From the NCBI GenBank assembly GCA_964023275.1, contig OZ029917.1, forward strand, positions 17,986,374 through 18,050,373: a stretch of DNA of 64,000 nucleotides, read 5' to 3'. Source of the DNA: Norana najaformis (taxonomy: Eukaryota > Annelida > Clitellata > Crassiclitellata > Hormogastridae). Shown here piece after piece: positions 22,081-37,000 of this stretch (positions are counted from its first letter, which is position 1; every line of letters begins with the position of its first letter). The notes beneath the pieces were generated by a model, which had not been told where the DNA came from, made no database searches, and was given only the letters and a program-made list of their open reading frames with translations. The position numbers were made by a program, and so were the translations under genes.

Positions 22081-25002
22081 TTAGACGAGAGTTCCTTGGC
22101 ATTCACTTCCAGAGCAGTCTGCGTATGGCCAAGTGAATGGTACGATATTGGCCTCTGTTGTGAAGTAGAAAACGCGTCCATCTGGGCCAGGATAGCCGAC
22201 CTGCAACGGAATTTGTAGTTCTTTATGTACAATAACAACTGTAACATTTATCTTAATTTAACAGTGCCTTAAAATTAAATTAAAATTTAAAATAAAATGT
22301 TAAGGTTGACAAGATGGCAAACATGTTTTACACGCCTCTACTGTACATGAAGGAATTCTTCGATCAGAATGTGGTCCTGCAGAAGGTATTGAGCAACTAG
22401 GAATAGGCTACTACTACTTCAAAAAACGTGGCCGTAAGTCATCACATTTTCGTTAGGCCTACAGTACTATGCTTTGTTTTGGCTCCATCTTAAAAATAGT
22501 ATAGTACCGCATTTCTTCGCATTTGCTGAAACTACGCTACTATTCTTAACTACAGGAATAATTGTTCGCATCTGTTCATTCATATCTGATCGCTTACGAA
22601 GAGCATTGTGTGGTATTGGTAACATTTATGCAGCGCCTCCATAAAATCTCAGGCGCTTCCTAGACAATAGATTCGTGGACCGACAATGAGCTTAAGGCAG
22701 CAAGATGCAACATTCATCGTCGGAACACTGTAAAGGTGATTGCGAAGATGGTTCTACAAAACCTGACTAGCCACTGTAAAGCCTTAGACCTATTTTATAT
22801 GATGATGCGCGGTTGAAAATTCCTCAGTTCAAACACAACCAATCCTAACAGCTCCGCTCTCTAGTTTTCCGCCAAGCCGGACTTGGTTTTTGACATGGCA
22901 TCTTTGGACAATCCCACTGAGTTGACGCAGCGCTGTGAATAAGCTGGAGTCCTGGGTTTAGCCTTTAAGTAAAGCTTTAGAAAATTCGAATTTACGATTA
23001 CGATTACTAATCCGCGGAGAAATTTAAGGTAAACCGAAATTGAAACAGCTCGAAAATTTACTTCTAACTAGATATCCATACATTCGATCTATCCCTCATA
23101 TTTATAAGCGACATTGTTCGTACATTGCTCCACTTTTCAAGTCAAACGTATGCCTTGAAAAATGGGTGTCCCACTTTTGATGACCATCTTTTGAAAGCCA
23201 AAATACGAAGCTGTTGTTCTCGTAGCGGTAGCCTGTCTCATAAATATACGTAGTCTGCAACAACTTACCTTAATAAAAAAGGCCAGGTATCCTTCAGCTG
23301 GATTATCATGCTGAACACGATAGTAGTTGTTGCCCTAGAAAATAATTAATATTCACCGTAAAGCATTGTTCGTATAATATAGGCTAATATTTTACAGTCA
23401 CATGAATCCTTTATCTTACTCCTCTAGGCCTCATGATACTCAAATTTTGACAACAGTGCGACATAATTAAGCTACTGTTCATATTATATACTGCTGAAAT
23501 ACATGAAAGCTTAGTAACTTCTTACTATATTATTTACAGTACATGCTATAGGGCCTACTGTTTACACACACAATGAATTTCATGTGCGGGACTTGGCTTT
23601 GTTTGGGCGCTATAGAAATCTCGAGATTTTACGAAGCAAGGCGAGGCCGACGTCAACGACCCTTGCAGTCAAAAGATGTCGTTGAACACTTGATACTAGG
23701 CCTAACACTTATATATGATTATAATAAGCCTATATATAAAATTAACATCATGTATAATATAAATAACAAACTAACAAGTTCTTAATAACATTTTCTTTTC
23801 TATGGATGAATTCTTGGCCTACATCGTCGTTGGGTAGGCACACCCCATAACACTTTTAGGTATTTTTATTATTTCTGTATTTATTAAGCGCCACTATCTA
23901 ACGACTAAGCATCAACCGATGGCGCTGAGCAATTGTGAGTGAAGAAATTGCTCAAGGTCTCTACACAGTTTAGCCTCAGAGGAGACTCGAACCCGTACTC
24001 TCCGCGTTACAAGCAGAGCTCCCTATCCAGTAGGCTATTGTGACCCACATTTAACATAATACAAATATCGTGTGTAATTTATAAAAAGGTAAGTTCATTA
24101 GGCCTATTATTATAATCGATACTTAACGACTTCAAGTTAGAGCAACAACGGCACATGTTAAATAAGTTTTGTGTCAGATCACAATAAAATTTAACATAAA
24201 AATACTTAGACATCGAAACTTTATATAGGGACTTTTATTTGATAGCTAACACAACAAGGAATAGGCCTATAAATATGCAAATAACTCATTTTGACCCATT
24301 TTATGCCAATCTTCCTCCTGAGCGCGTTTCTCGTAAACTAGCTTTTCTGACACTCACACATGGAACTCTCTTCCGAACCATGTTTGCTATGTAAAGATTT
24401 TGGCCTTTAAATCACCACTCAGAACTTTCCAATTCCAGAATGCATCTCCGTTCCACGCTATTCCGTGTCTCTCTGCGTTGCACTACTGGAATTTTAACTG
24501 AACTCAACAAGGTTTCGACATGCATATCGACGGGACATACTAGTTAGAAGTGATTGTCGATTGATTCGTTGTGCGTCGTAAGTGGCACTACAGAAAATAT
24601 GTTCACATGAGATCAGAATAAACTAAATAAAAGGAGAGGAAATTCGTGCGTTGTATTTCTGCTTCTATTGTGTTAGGCTTCCGAGAATCTGTCAGTTTCC
24701 TTGTCACAATTGATTCATGTTTTTATTATGGACTATGCGTCCGACACAACGCTAGATTAGAGTAGGCTATACCTTACCAGATCTTCAACAGGTTTTTCTA
24801 TCCAGGTCACATTGGTCGGAATAAGGTCTCCTATGCCATCCCGCATAGTCGTTCTCCAGTCACGCCTGTCACGAGAATTTTCATATTTTACTCCTTGTAA
24901 ATAAGCTTATGTATGTGTGTAGGCTATGTATGTACGCCCTATGTATGCATGCATACATATATGTATGTATACGCGTAACATTGTCTTACCATATTAATAA
25001 GC

Positions 25003-25043
<41 letters not shown>

Positions 25044-28000
25044 TATAATAATAAATGTATATTATTATTATTATTATGTAATATGATACAATTATATATA
25101 TATAATTCCTGCTACAAAGGAGCCAGCTGGACATGCAGGACCGATGGGAAACGTCCGGATGGCGTGACGCTGATCCTCTGTGAGAGCGGCAGATGCCTTA
25201 TCTGTTATTGACGCCACAGCAGAATTATACCGCTCCAGGTCAGCTGAGGTCGCGGGTCCTGCAGCGGAGATACTAGCCGAAAGAAAAATATCCAACTACA
25301 CTGCCATTCTTTCATCATACTGTTTTATGTCCTTGCCTTTTGAAAGGCTGGGCGCATGAAATCAAGATGGCCTCACTTTCATCAAGCACCCTGGCTCTCG
25401 CAGATATCGGGATATAATAGGGAAACTACTTTCCTCCATCAGCGTTGATCTATGGCCATCCAACGTTTCAATGCAATTGCTTTTTGCAGCACCTTCCACA
25501 CTGAAACAGCCATTAGCGAAGATTAGCCTTCCCAGAATAATGCTTCCCTAATTTTTGTAATCCTGCGGGATCATTTGTACCTCGGGGAAAAATGAACATG
25601 TATGCATGTATGTATGTATATATGTATGTATGTAAGTATGTATGTATTTATGCATGCATATATATGTATGTTGTTATCTACGGCGTAGAGGGTAGGACCG
25701 AGAAGTTTGAGTAGTTCGTCGTACGCCTTCTGTATATTTTGGCCGGACACCCTACCTAATAAAAAAGTGTGGTGTTTGATTTTGGGTCAGACTAGATTTT
25801 GGTTCTGATCCTCCGTGACCGAGATTTTTCTTTCTAGTCTCTTTCGGCTAGTTGTGTTTGATTAAGTCTCCCTGCATGGAGGACTTGTTTGGTTCTTCTG
25901 ATCCGTTTTGCCGTTTTGTTTTTACTAGTTTTCGTCACCGTCTGTTGGTGGACACTGTGTTTAGTGGTAGGACCGTCCTTAGGCATAGGCACGTTAGGCA
26001 GTAGCATACGGGCGGTAGTTGTCACAGGTGGCAAAATGAACTCAAAGATGATTTTTATAAATGAAATGTCTAAAGATGCCATGTCAAGAACTCAGTGAGT
26101 AGTTGCAAAAACTGACATTGGGTTTCGTCTGCATAAAAGTAATCAAAACCACAGTGAACTAGTTTTGTCACTTTCAGAGACCCCACTGTATCACAGTGCA
26201 CAGAATATACGTATATAGCAGGGGTGTTTCCACCACTGCTTCAAATCAAAAATCGCACCCTGGATAAGCAAGTCCTTTGTACACGATTGCTTAGCATAGA
26301 TACATACAACTTCGACAGCTGCCTGTTGTTAGCATACTGGTATTCTGTAGACACAAGAAAATTTAAAAAAAAATGATTTCAGCGAACGATTCGGCCATCA
26401 ATGGTGTATGTCAGTGATGACTGACGCATGTAGGCCTACCTGTAAGGAACTGCGCTCAGTGCTGAGAAAGATGTAATGCTAAGAGGAGGCGTCGGAGACA
26501 ATAGAACTATCTGTCCACCAGTATCCGTCTACAGAATACAATAATAGCACCACACATATTATTCTTCAGTGACTTGTGTTTTTCAAATATGTTATATTTC
26601 GAGTCTTCTAATTAGGCTATTCCGTGTCAAATTAACCAAAAAAGACAATTTTTCACCTTATCAGAGCAGATCTTTCTGATTTGTTTTTCAAAACAAATCG
26701 CGAATGTAGTGAAAGTTGAAGGGTGCCTCTTTTACCCAGATATCTTGTTTTTTAACCAAGATATGATTTTTGAAGTTTTCGATGAAAAAGTGCCCGTCGA
26801 CTAAACTTAATTACGATGGTTGAGTAGAGTTGTAACTTTGAAACTAAACCGGATACAAGGAAGTTTTTATGCTTAATCAGTTTCCGTTCCTGTTTCATAA
26901 AATCTAACAGGTTTCAGTGTAAACAACAAATTGAAACATTGCTCCAAACACAAGTTTTGAGCCTATCCATAGATGGTGAAGATATGAAATTGAGTTTATT
27001 TCATTCACGCTAAGGCAAATGTTTTTTTTTTTTAAATAAAAGCTGATATGAAATTCATCAGGAACTTATTTCTCACGATGCCAACGCTAGCCACATCTAC
27101 TTTACTAAACAGTGACATAGGCCTATTAGAGACGCTAACACCTTAGTAGATGATACTGTAGGTTACACAGGCCGTACCCTGGTGTATTGTAGACCTGTAG
27201 GCCTATAGGTTACGTTACTCACCGCGTTTTTCACCCATTCCATGTGAGGGCGCTGATAATTCTGCAAAAAACAATTTCACGAAATGTTGATTACCCAAAG
27301 TAATTTGTAGGCTAAACTAGTTTAAATGTTGATATTAATCAGCCTTTCGAGACATTTTACCAAAACAATGAAGTATAATGAGAGTTGTCAAGGCTTCATA
27401 AAAGGGGGTAGGCTTATATGCTATAACATGTTAGAGCATGCACGTGTCATTACACGGTTCCCCTAAGACACTTATATGTCAATGTAATGTAAACGTAGAC
27501 TAAACTGTCGATAAAGCTGCGCCAAGTAGACAAGCCTATCGACCGGCGCTTACATCAAATTCAATATTATTGATTCAGTTCAGTGCCCGATCGAAACCCT
27601 GAGGTTAAAGGCAAGAAAGATATTGTGATGGCGTCTATATGGTGTCGAGGGTAGTCGCATGATGATGAAAGGCGCGTATCTGAAGAGGAGAGCTTATACT
27701 AAGTTATTTTCCAGTTTGGAATGATGCATTCCAGGAATTTCGTGCCCGGTGAATCAGATTTAATAGAAAACTTTTAAACAGACAACCTAACTAAGATCGT
27801 TGGGACCCCTCTTCTCAGACCTCCCCTGCACGTCATTTCACCTCCCTTTCATCCTTGAACGCTTGGCGCCTTTGAAACTAATATTATTTTATATTAAATT
27901 TCAACCCTCGGGCAAAATTTCCCAAATACAGCTTGATTCGGAACATTATAAGCTTTGATACTTATAAACTATTACTGTTCTAAAACAAACAGGTGTTAAA

Positions 28001-31000
28001 ATTCAAAAGAATTGTTCCTGCGATGTAAACGCTTTGAGCTTCATGAGCTTCTCCGCTGACCAGCTGACGTGGGCTTTGCCACGAACCCACTAAGGACTGT
28101 GCCTTCAGACTTCCATTTGGTCCCACTGTAAGCTTCTGCTGGATCCGTCATCGTATTTCAGCAGAAAGAGCAAGAGGAGAAGAGAGTCCACAGATATTGA
28201 CTGGAAGAGGAGGGGGAATAGCATATATGCTTAATATGCGCATGCATGTGCGAAATTGACAGTACAGTCAAAGTAGGTTTGGTGTATTTCATTGCCCGAA
28301 TAACCTACATATGTACTGTCATACATAATATACGGAGTAATTATGTATATCATATAAAAATAAATTATATACCGACCGTTAAAACCGATATGTAGAATGT
28401 CTGTAGCATTGTCCAGTAATCTGCATTGAGTGGGCTGTCGCCGATGCTATGACCGGTATTCTCTAAGATCCTGCAAACGTTGCACGTGACAGAAGCTGAA
28501 TGTAGGGAATAAATGTAAATTAGAAATAAAGAAACAAGACAGTCCATGACTGTGAAATGACAGGTGACCGAAAAGAATGGATATTATTCATGGCACATAT
28601 CACCGTCAAATGCCATGGGAATCCGAAACTGATGCTGTCGTTTGTTGTTGCTTGTTGCTGTTGTTAATGATGATGCTTTTGAAGATGCAGAAGACAGGGT
28701 CTTCTGTTGTGCTGTGTATAGCGTACGTACATCAAAGTTATTATGAGTCAAAATATATTCGGACTCGGAGATGTTCGGGAAAACTGCGGATAGAGTGAGA
28801 AATTTAACCAGGGAAATCACTTGTTGAATTTTGAAGGAGCTAAGGGTATACCGTCAGACTATGAGGCCCCCACGCTAGATCATCTGAGTCTCGATAGTGA
28901 AGAGAGAATAAACAGGTCTACGAAGCCTACTCCATCAATGCAGTTTGTGAAACGTGGCTTCCTACACCAACACCTACACCATCAAGACGACAATTTGGTC
29001 AGTGTGCCCTCTGGTGAAGTCACACACTTGGCATCTACTGTCCCATTTGGACACCGTCTAAATTGATACCGTGACCCTACCCATCGTAACAGCAACTAAT
29101 ATTGCACAATCCACGATTCTCACTAATTAAGCTTTCGAGATGGTCATAACTGTTGCTTCTTAGAATAATTTAGAGAACAACAATAATGAATAATACAGAC
29201 TTACCAGATGTATTTCTCTCCAAGAAGGTCTTTGAAGAAGTAATCGTAATCGTCTGGCATGAAGAATTCGTCCGATCCTCCACTGACCATCAACTTCGGC
29301 ATCGTTAGCCAAGAACGGTAAACTTAAAACAAGAAAATAATAATTCATAGTTCGCCAGTCATACTTCAGGCCGCAATACTCAATAGGTGAGGCGGTGGGA
29401 AATTGAGAATTGCATTTGTCTTTGACTTCATCGTCCGGTACCGACATCGCATTCAGCTGCTGGCCATGGATCCTTTTCGCATGCATTAGAGATATTCAGA
29501 GTCAGCATCCTCTGGAAAGTGTACTGTTCTTGGTACACGACTTGTCTTTGGCCGACGTCTATTCACAAGTGCTGGTCCCTCCATCTGGAGCTCTCCTCCT
29601 TCTCCTTCTCTTTCTCCTTCTCCTTCTCCTCTTCCTTCTCCTCCTTCTCCTCCTCTTCCTCCTCCTGTTCTCAACTCTCTTACCGAAACTGTATTTCATT
29701 CTCAACTAAAAACTTACTTCTTAAGAGATGACTTCGGTCAGAACAGAAGCCAACTCACAGTTTTCCCACTTCTAACGGAATTTTTACTAGTTGTCCGCCA
29801 CATTGCTTCTCTGTAGTAACATTTACAGTTACGGATCTGGTAATCGCAGATTAATTAGCCATTTCGAAGTCGATTCAATTCTTAGACCATGCAGCAAAAC
29901 TTATGTGTACAGGTCAGGCATAAATTGTACGGTATCAGCAACGAGGATTGCGATGGTCTCGACTTATACAAGTCACGTTTCTACATACAATCTATGTATC
30001 AGTTGGCATTCGTCTGCGTAACTCTATATCTTACTATGCCCTATATATCCGCGATATGTATATTAGGTTCGTTAGATAAGGTTTCGACCAAACCTTTATT
30101 CAGCGCATAAACATATGATCTACGTTAGCCAGTTGTTTGCTTAAATAGACTTAGATCTCTTTGAAATGGCGGAAACTTACAGTATGGATCAATGATTTGC
30201 TGCATCAAGACCATTTCCGGCTCATCAATAAGTCCCATGAGACCCTGGAACCAGTAGTCGAACAAAGCGAAAGACCAACCACCCCACGAGCGCCAGTAAT
30301 GATGGAAGTTCTATGCACAGAGATCAACAGGAACATTTTCATTGAACGGGTGCAATGAAATTCAAACCTTTTATATACTAATGTCACAGTTCACTTACCT
30401 TAAAATTAGGCTATTTGTGAAAGTTAGTCTATTTTATTTTTGCGTCTTTTACGTTTTTATCTATCATATTTTTACATGTACTGTGTATTTTATAGACCTA
30501 TAAATATTTCATATGGCATTTTTTGCCTTATTTGTTTAGTAAGCTAATATTAGTAAGTAAGTATGCTAACATTTATAGCGCGCTTAAACAAAACTAGTTT
30601 TACACGAAAGCGCGTAACTTAAACTAAGTTAATCGTAATAAAGTCTAAATAAATGAATTTTAAGTGCAGCTTTAAATTCGACTATCGTAGGTGAAGTGCG
30701 GATGGCGATTGGTAGCTTATTCCATTCTGTTGGTCCGGCGAGATCGAACGCGCGGTTTCCAAACTTCCTGGTTGAGCGGGTGATAGCAAAAGAGCCGGAT
30801 GTTGATGAACGCAGTCCTCGTCTAGATTGAAGGGAGGAGCACGGGGTGCCGAGAGATGTCAAGTAGGATGGGGAGGACTGGGTAGATATGCGGTACATTA
30901 AAAGACAGCTTAGGCTATTTATCCATTTACCATTTGATATTTGTACTTACCTCTACCATATTGAGACATGACAGAACAACTGGTGCAAGAGCTACAATTC

Positions 31001-34000
31001 TGTCGTCGATTCCACCCATCAGCCAAGTCGTCCAACCTCTCTGCAAAGATACTTGTATGTATGCATATATGTATGCCTATATTGTTGGTTATTTATTTAA
31101 AACCTAGAGCCACTTAGAACCTAACAGAGGCTCCAACAATCTCAAACTTCGAGAGAAAGTATTATGGATAGCCTAGATGTCTATTTATTTTAGAGTCTTA
31201 TAGAAGCACAATATTCATTGAATACACTAAAGTTGGCTTTGATTTCAAAATTCATTGCCTTTTCATCACTGATAATAACCAGTCCACAAATCTGGATAAA
31301 GTATTTAATACAATGGACAATATAGCCTACGCCTGTTTAGTTTCTTCTGTTAAAGATGTCGTTGTCGTTATTTAACTCCAACGTACTTAGTGCGATTGCA
31401 TTTGAAACATGTGTTTCAGCGGGTCATCCTCTAGCATTTGGACATGTGGTATAGGGCATAAAACACAGTTGTGTTAACAACTTGTTGCGTTCTCCTGCTC
31501 TTCGACAATGCGACGTCGTGCATTTTCAGTGGTTGGGTCATTTATTTGGAATGGCTTCCCTCTAAATCTACATTTCGTTCTGACTGAGGGCAACATACCC
31601 CTCTCACCAACCCTTGAAAACTGTTCTCTTTCGCCAGGGACAGGTTGGGAGCATCTGTGGATAGTTATCTTAAAAGAGCGCTATATAAATGTGTATATAT
31701 GATTCAATTAATGATTGAACAAACAAACTAATGAATGAATTTAAGTAAAAATAAGGAAATATGTAATAGGAAGACTATAAATCGACGGCCTTTAACTATA
31801 TATTGACGACAGTGACTTCAGACATTCGATTAGAGGCCTCTAAATGCGCTATATAAAAACCCTGATTTGGATCCAGGGGATACAGTTGACTAAAGACTTA
31901 TTATAACCTTTGACTCTCCGGCAACCATAAATTTGGTGACAGAATTGCCGACCATCTGATATACAAACGATTGAATGGTATCCATGGCTCTCGCGGAAGC
32001 CTGCAATTTCCACAAACAATACGATTCCTAAACACTTTCAAATACACAACGAAACCAAAATAACTAACCATTAACGTAGAATGTATAGCCTAGCCCAAGG
32101 CTTTAAATGAATAACTGCTTTTCTTACATACGTGTAATTGATTACGACAGCTACTCATTTTTGGGAGTTTCATTATAAATATGAATTTTTACCATGACCA
32201 TCTGGTAAATTTGAAGGAGTTAACCATGCGATCATTGTCTTTTAGGCTGTTACATACTTCTCTATACTTTGATTACATTATACATCTGCCTGTACATCAG
32301 CTACCTCAACTGTTCACTCCAAACTCAACTACTGTAACTCCGTTTTCTATTTCTCATACACCTTCATTGGCTTAAGGATCCTTAGAACATCCGCTACACA
32401 GTTGTGCCTCTTGTCTGTAGTACACAACGTCCATCGAACCTCTCAACTCCTTATATATTCGCCGGCTATTCACTTTCCAACCGCCCAAGTTTACTCGTTC
32501 TTCCTCATAACTTTATCTCTGGCTCAAGTCTCTTCCTCTCTCAAATTCTGAAATTGCTCCTTAACCTGCGCTTTTTGGATCACTTTTTGCCTCTTTGTAT
32601 CGAACTCCCGAAAGATCTCCGCCAGGTTGATAAGATACCATCGGCACCTATAAAAGTTAGCACTTCTCCTCCTGCTTCTCCTCCTCCACCGAGAGTTCAC
32701 TATACACTGATAATAACCGAACTTTCTAACGATCCTATCTCGCACCCGATCCTGGACTATCCTGCGACAACCGTTACCATCATCATCGCTTTCCACTTTA
32801 GCAGCAAACTGTCTTCTCCGGTCTGATCCCTCAGAGTCTGAACTGGCACCGAAACTGACCAAACAACCTGGTTCGATTTGATATAGCGCCGTTGTAAAAG
32901 GTGTTGTGTCTTAGTTGCTTTGACCATTGACTGCTGTTTTTGAAGCGTCGATTATGCCTCGTATAATATAATACAGCGCTTCATCAGTCTCATGATTAGA
33001 ATAAATTAGAAATGAACTCGGTTTGAACTTCTGTGAACGTTTATGTGTGTATGTCTATGTGTGTGTGCATGTATTTGTGTATGTGTGTGGATGTATGTCC
33101 CTGATGACTGTGCATGAAGCAACAAACCTTGCACATTGGCATACGTAACAAGACCTCTGGGTTGTCTATGCCGAGCTTGGTTTCATTGTAGAAACGTTTC
33201 CATGTCCAGGCGATTATCTCGTCCTCCGTTCGCTCAATGCCATCATTCTACCACCATGTTACAGAGGGAATATTACGACCTGTCATCGTAATCGTAATCG
33301 TAAATTTGTAAAGCGCCGCTTCAAGGTAACCTCATCAGAGGAGCTCCCGGCCCGTCCCTGAACTGGGGAATAATACGGAGTTCAAGCGCTTACGGGAGAG
33401 GGAAGGGAGAGGGAGGGGAGAGGGAGAGAAGCTCCCGTCGAAGGTCGGCAGGTAAGTCATTCCAGGAAGTAGAGCCAGCAATAGCAAAGCTGCGGCGCCG
33501 AGAGGGACGGCGAGTTCGCCCTGAACCAACGAATGCAGTGGTCTGTGGCCAGGTAAAGAAGAAAGGGGGATGCCGAGCTCCCTTAGGTAAAGCAGAGCAC
33601 AGCCAAGAAGACAGTTCCGCACGAGGATCAAGATTTTGAAGAGAATACGCTCCTGAATTGGGAGCCAATGCAATTGTTACAGCATAAATGAAGAAATGTG
33701 GCCGAACTTAGGAATGCCACCAATCAAGCGAGCCGCAGCATTCAAGACAGACTGAAGTAACTCTTGTCCAGTGTAGGAGTATCCTAGGCCTACGAGGACG
33801 GCATTGCCAAAAACAATTCTCGAGCAGATGACTGCATGAACCAGGGTAGTTGCGGCTTTGTCGTGAGGAAGTGTCGATAGTGCGATTTTGCCCTAGATGA
33901 TAAAAGCAAGAGCGACAGACGTTCTTTCTGCGCTCCCTCAGAGTGAACTGTTGGCACAGAGTCACTCCCAGGTCGCGTACTGAAGAGGAAAAGGAGACAT

Positions 34001-37000
34001 GGGGAAAATATAGAGATAAGCTCATCTTATCAATCTTTGAAAGTTGGACAGAACCGCCGAGCCAGAAATGAGGAGAACCATGAGAGAACAAGGCCAGAGA
34101 TGCCGAATGACCTCTCAAGGCTCTTCGGGAGAATACTCTGATCGACAGTGTCGAAAGCAGCATTAATATCAAAGAGGGCGAGAAGGGTTACTTGCCCCCG
34201 GTCGAAAGCCCAAAAAATATCCGAGAGGATTCGAGTAATAACTGATTCAGTTGAGTAAGATCTTCGGAAGCCCGATTGTTGACTAGGTAGGAGGGAGTTA
34301 GCCTCAAGGTATTGCATAACTTGCATTAACACGTGTCTTTCAACCAATTTGATAGAAAGGATAAATTTGAGATAGGCCGATAGTCGAGCATATCGTTTGT
34401 GTCTATGCCAGGGCGTTTGATGGAAGGAAAAACGATGACCCGTTTCTGAGAGCTTGGGAGGGAACCCTGCCCAAGGAAGCATTAAACAATAAGTGTAAGA
34501 AAGGTAGTAAAACATCCACGAATTCCTTTAGAAGAAACGGCGGCATGCAGTTCAGTTCACAAGAATTTTAGTACGCATTTCAGGTTTCGGAAAAGAAATC
34601 AACTTTTTAAAGAAAGTATTTTGTAACTGAGCATTTCTATATAGCTCTCTAAGGGCGTCGACAGCGCTCGACTCCTCGATAACCCATAAGTGATATTAAT
34701 ATGATCATAAAGAACAAGAAATTTATCTTCAGCAACATAAATATGGTCAAATAATAAGAGTTTTGAAACTGGCGGGCTAGGCAAAAACAACGACCTACCT
34801 CGAAAATGATTGGTTGATTAGGTACTATTCGAAGAGTGGCAGTGACGATACCAGTGGCGTTGGCGAATTGTCCCGTCTTTGAAACGTGGCTCTGTGTAAT
34901 GCTTGGCGGACTACATGCAATCACACAGTCACTTCAATGATTCAGAACTAATGTAATGCCATCATCAGCAGGCGTACACTTGTCTCAGATAGGAGAGTCC
35001 ACTATCACTTTCTTCATGTCTTCTCTTTTACTATAAAAAAGTAAAGCTCCCATGTTCCATGAAGAACGTATGAGAAGCGCTCATTTCCTTTTCTTAGGCC
35101 CTTGAGCCGGCAAAGGACGAATCCCAATGTCCTGGATACGAGGCCATTGCATCGCAGGACTTGTCATTTTCTTTTCCACACGCAGGTACCAAATTGTACA
35201 GCTTGGTGACAGAGCACGCATTTGCAAACAATTTATTAGTGTGCCCTCTGCTTATCTTTACATCCATGCCCTCTATACATCCATCTATACGTCCGTCCGT
35301 CCGTCCGTCTGTCCGTCCGTCCGTCCGTCCGTCCGTCCGTCCGTCCGTCCGTCCGTCCGTCCGTCCGTCCGTCCGTCCGTCCGTCCGTCCACCTACTCCT
35401 ATTCCATCCATCAATCCATCTAGCCATCAATCGAGCTATACATCTATACATCCATCCACCCTGCTTCCATTTTCACCACCCTCCCATCTATGGGACAAGG
35501 CAGCCGATTGGTTTGAGCGCTCGGCTTGTAACGCGAACGTCAGGGGTTCGAGCTTCCGTCCGCTGAGACGGTTACTGTGCAGTTAAGTGTGTAGGAACCT
35601 TGAGCAAGTCCTTCACTCACCATTGCTCAGCGCCATCGATTGGTGTTTGGTAAATAGATAGTGGCCCCTATAAATGTTTTACTAGTAGTAGTATTAGTAG
35701 TAGTAATAATAATAATGATCATAATCATAATCATAATAGTAATAATAATCCATCCATCCATCCATCTTTTGAAAGCCAAGCTTCCGGACTTGATGACAGC
35801 GGTAATTGGTTTTAATCAACGCCTGGCAACCAAGGAATATCCTTTGATTGTGAAATTTTTGTTGAAAATTTGTTTTGAGGTCCGTACTAAAACAGTTGCT
35901 GTTTATGTTTGTTACTCGAATTTTAATAAATAGGTTACAAAAAAATAATATCACATCAGCCTATTCAGAAAGCTCATGTCGGGAAGTCAGTTTTAAATTC
36001 CCTCGCAAATCCACAGTTGTGACACATAGGTCTACATTCGATTAAAGTCATATTTTACCCTTTTACGAGTCAAATATTCAGCAGACATTAATAAAGGAGC
36101 CGCTAAGACATGTTGACCGTGCCTCCGCCCCAGTCCCCACCCTAGATTCCTCTCAACATAGGCCTTTAGTTGGAAAACGTTAGAGGTTCTTCTCACCCCA
36201 CTTCACCCTTTGTTCGAACCTGCTTTGATTTCACGCTTGGATTTTCGACCATACCCGTCCAAGTTTTCACAAATTTCTTATGTATTTTGACCTTCTTGGC
36301 TTACTATCCAGCACCATGCACATAATCCAGAAATTCACAGAATGATTTACACTTTTTTGGTAGATATGAAAACGCCTTCAACTTCAGGGAATTTTGTCGT
36401 AGAATACCACTGGAGGCTTCGCTTCAGACATTCAGCTGGTCTCTCTATGCATACATAGCCATTATCTTTTTTCTAATACTCAAAATGCGCCCAAAATTGC
36501 TTCCTGGCTGAGCGGTTAGGGAGCTCACGACTCTCCCCAGAATTTCTGTTGTCCATTACGAGTCGATGACGCATCCAATTCACCCTTTGCTCGAACCTGC
36601 TTTGATTTCCCGCTCTGAATTTCGATTATACCCGTCCAAAAGTTCACAAATAGTAAATATTTTGACCTTTTGAGCTTAATGACCTATTCCATATACAAGA
36701 AAAGTGGAAGCTGAACCCAAATTCACAAAATAATCTAAAACTTTCTTTCAATTTAAACTTTAAAACTACTATAGGCCTAGCGTAACTTTAAATTTGAATT
36801 TAAACCCTTTTAAAGCGATGAAATCCGGCCCTCCGAGAGGTTGGACGAGACCTGTGGCCCTCGCAACACAAAGGCATGGACAAGAATAGTAGAAGCTGAT
36901 CTAGGCCCACTGAACTTCGGGTTTACATACGGCCTGGAGACGGGCCCTGAATAGAGACGGCTGGCTGGGCGTAGTGGAAACGGCAACGCTCCAGAGAGGA

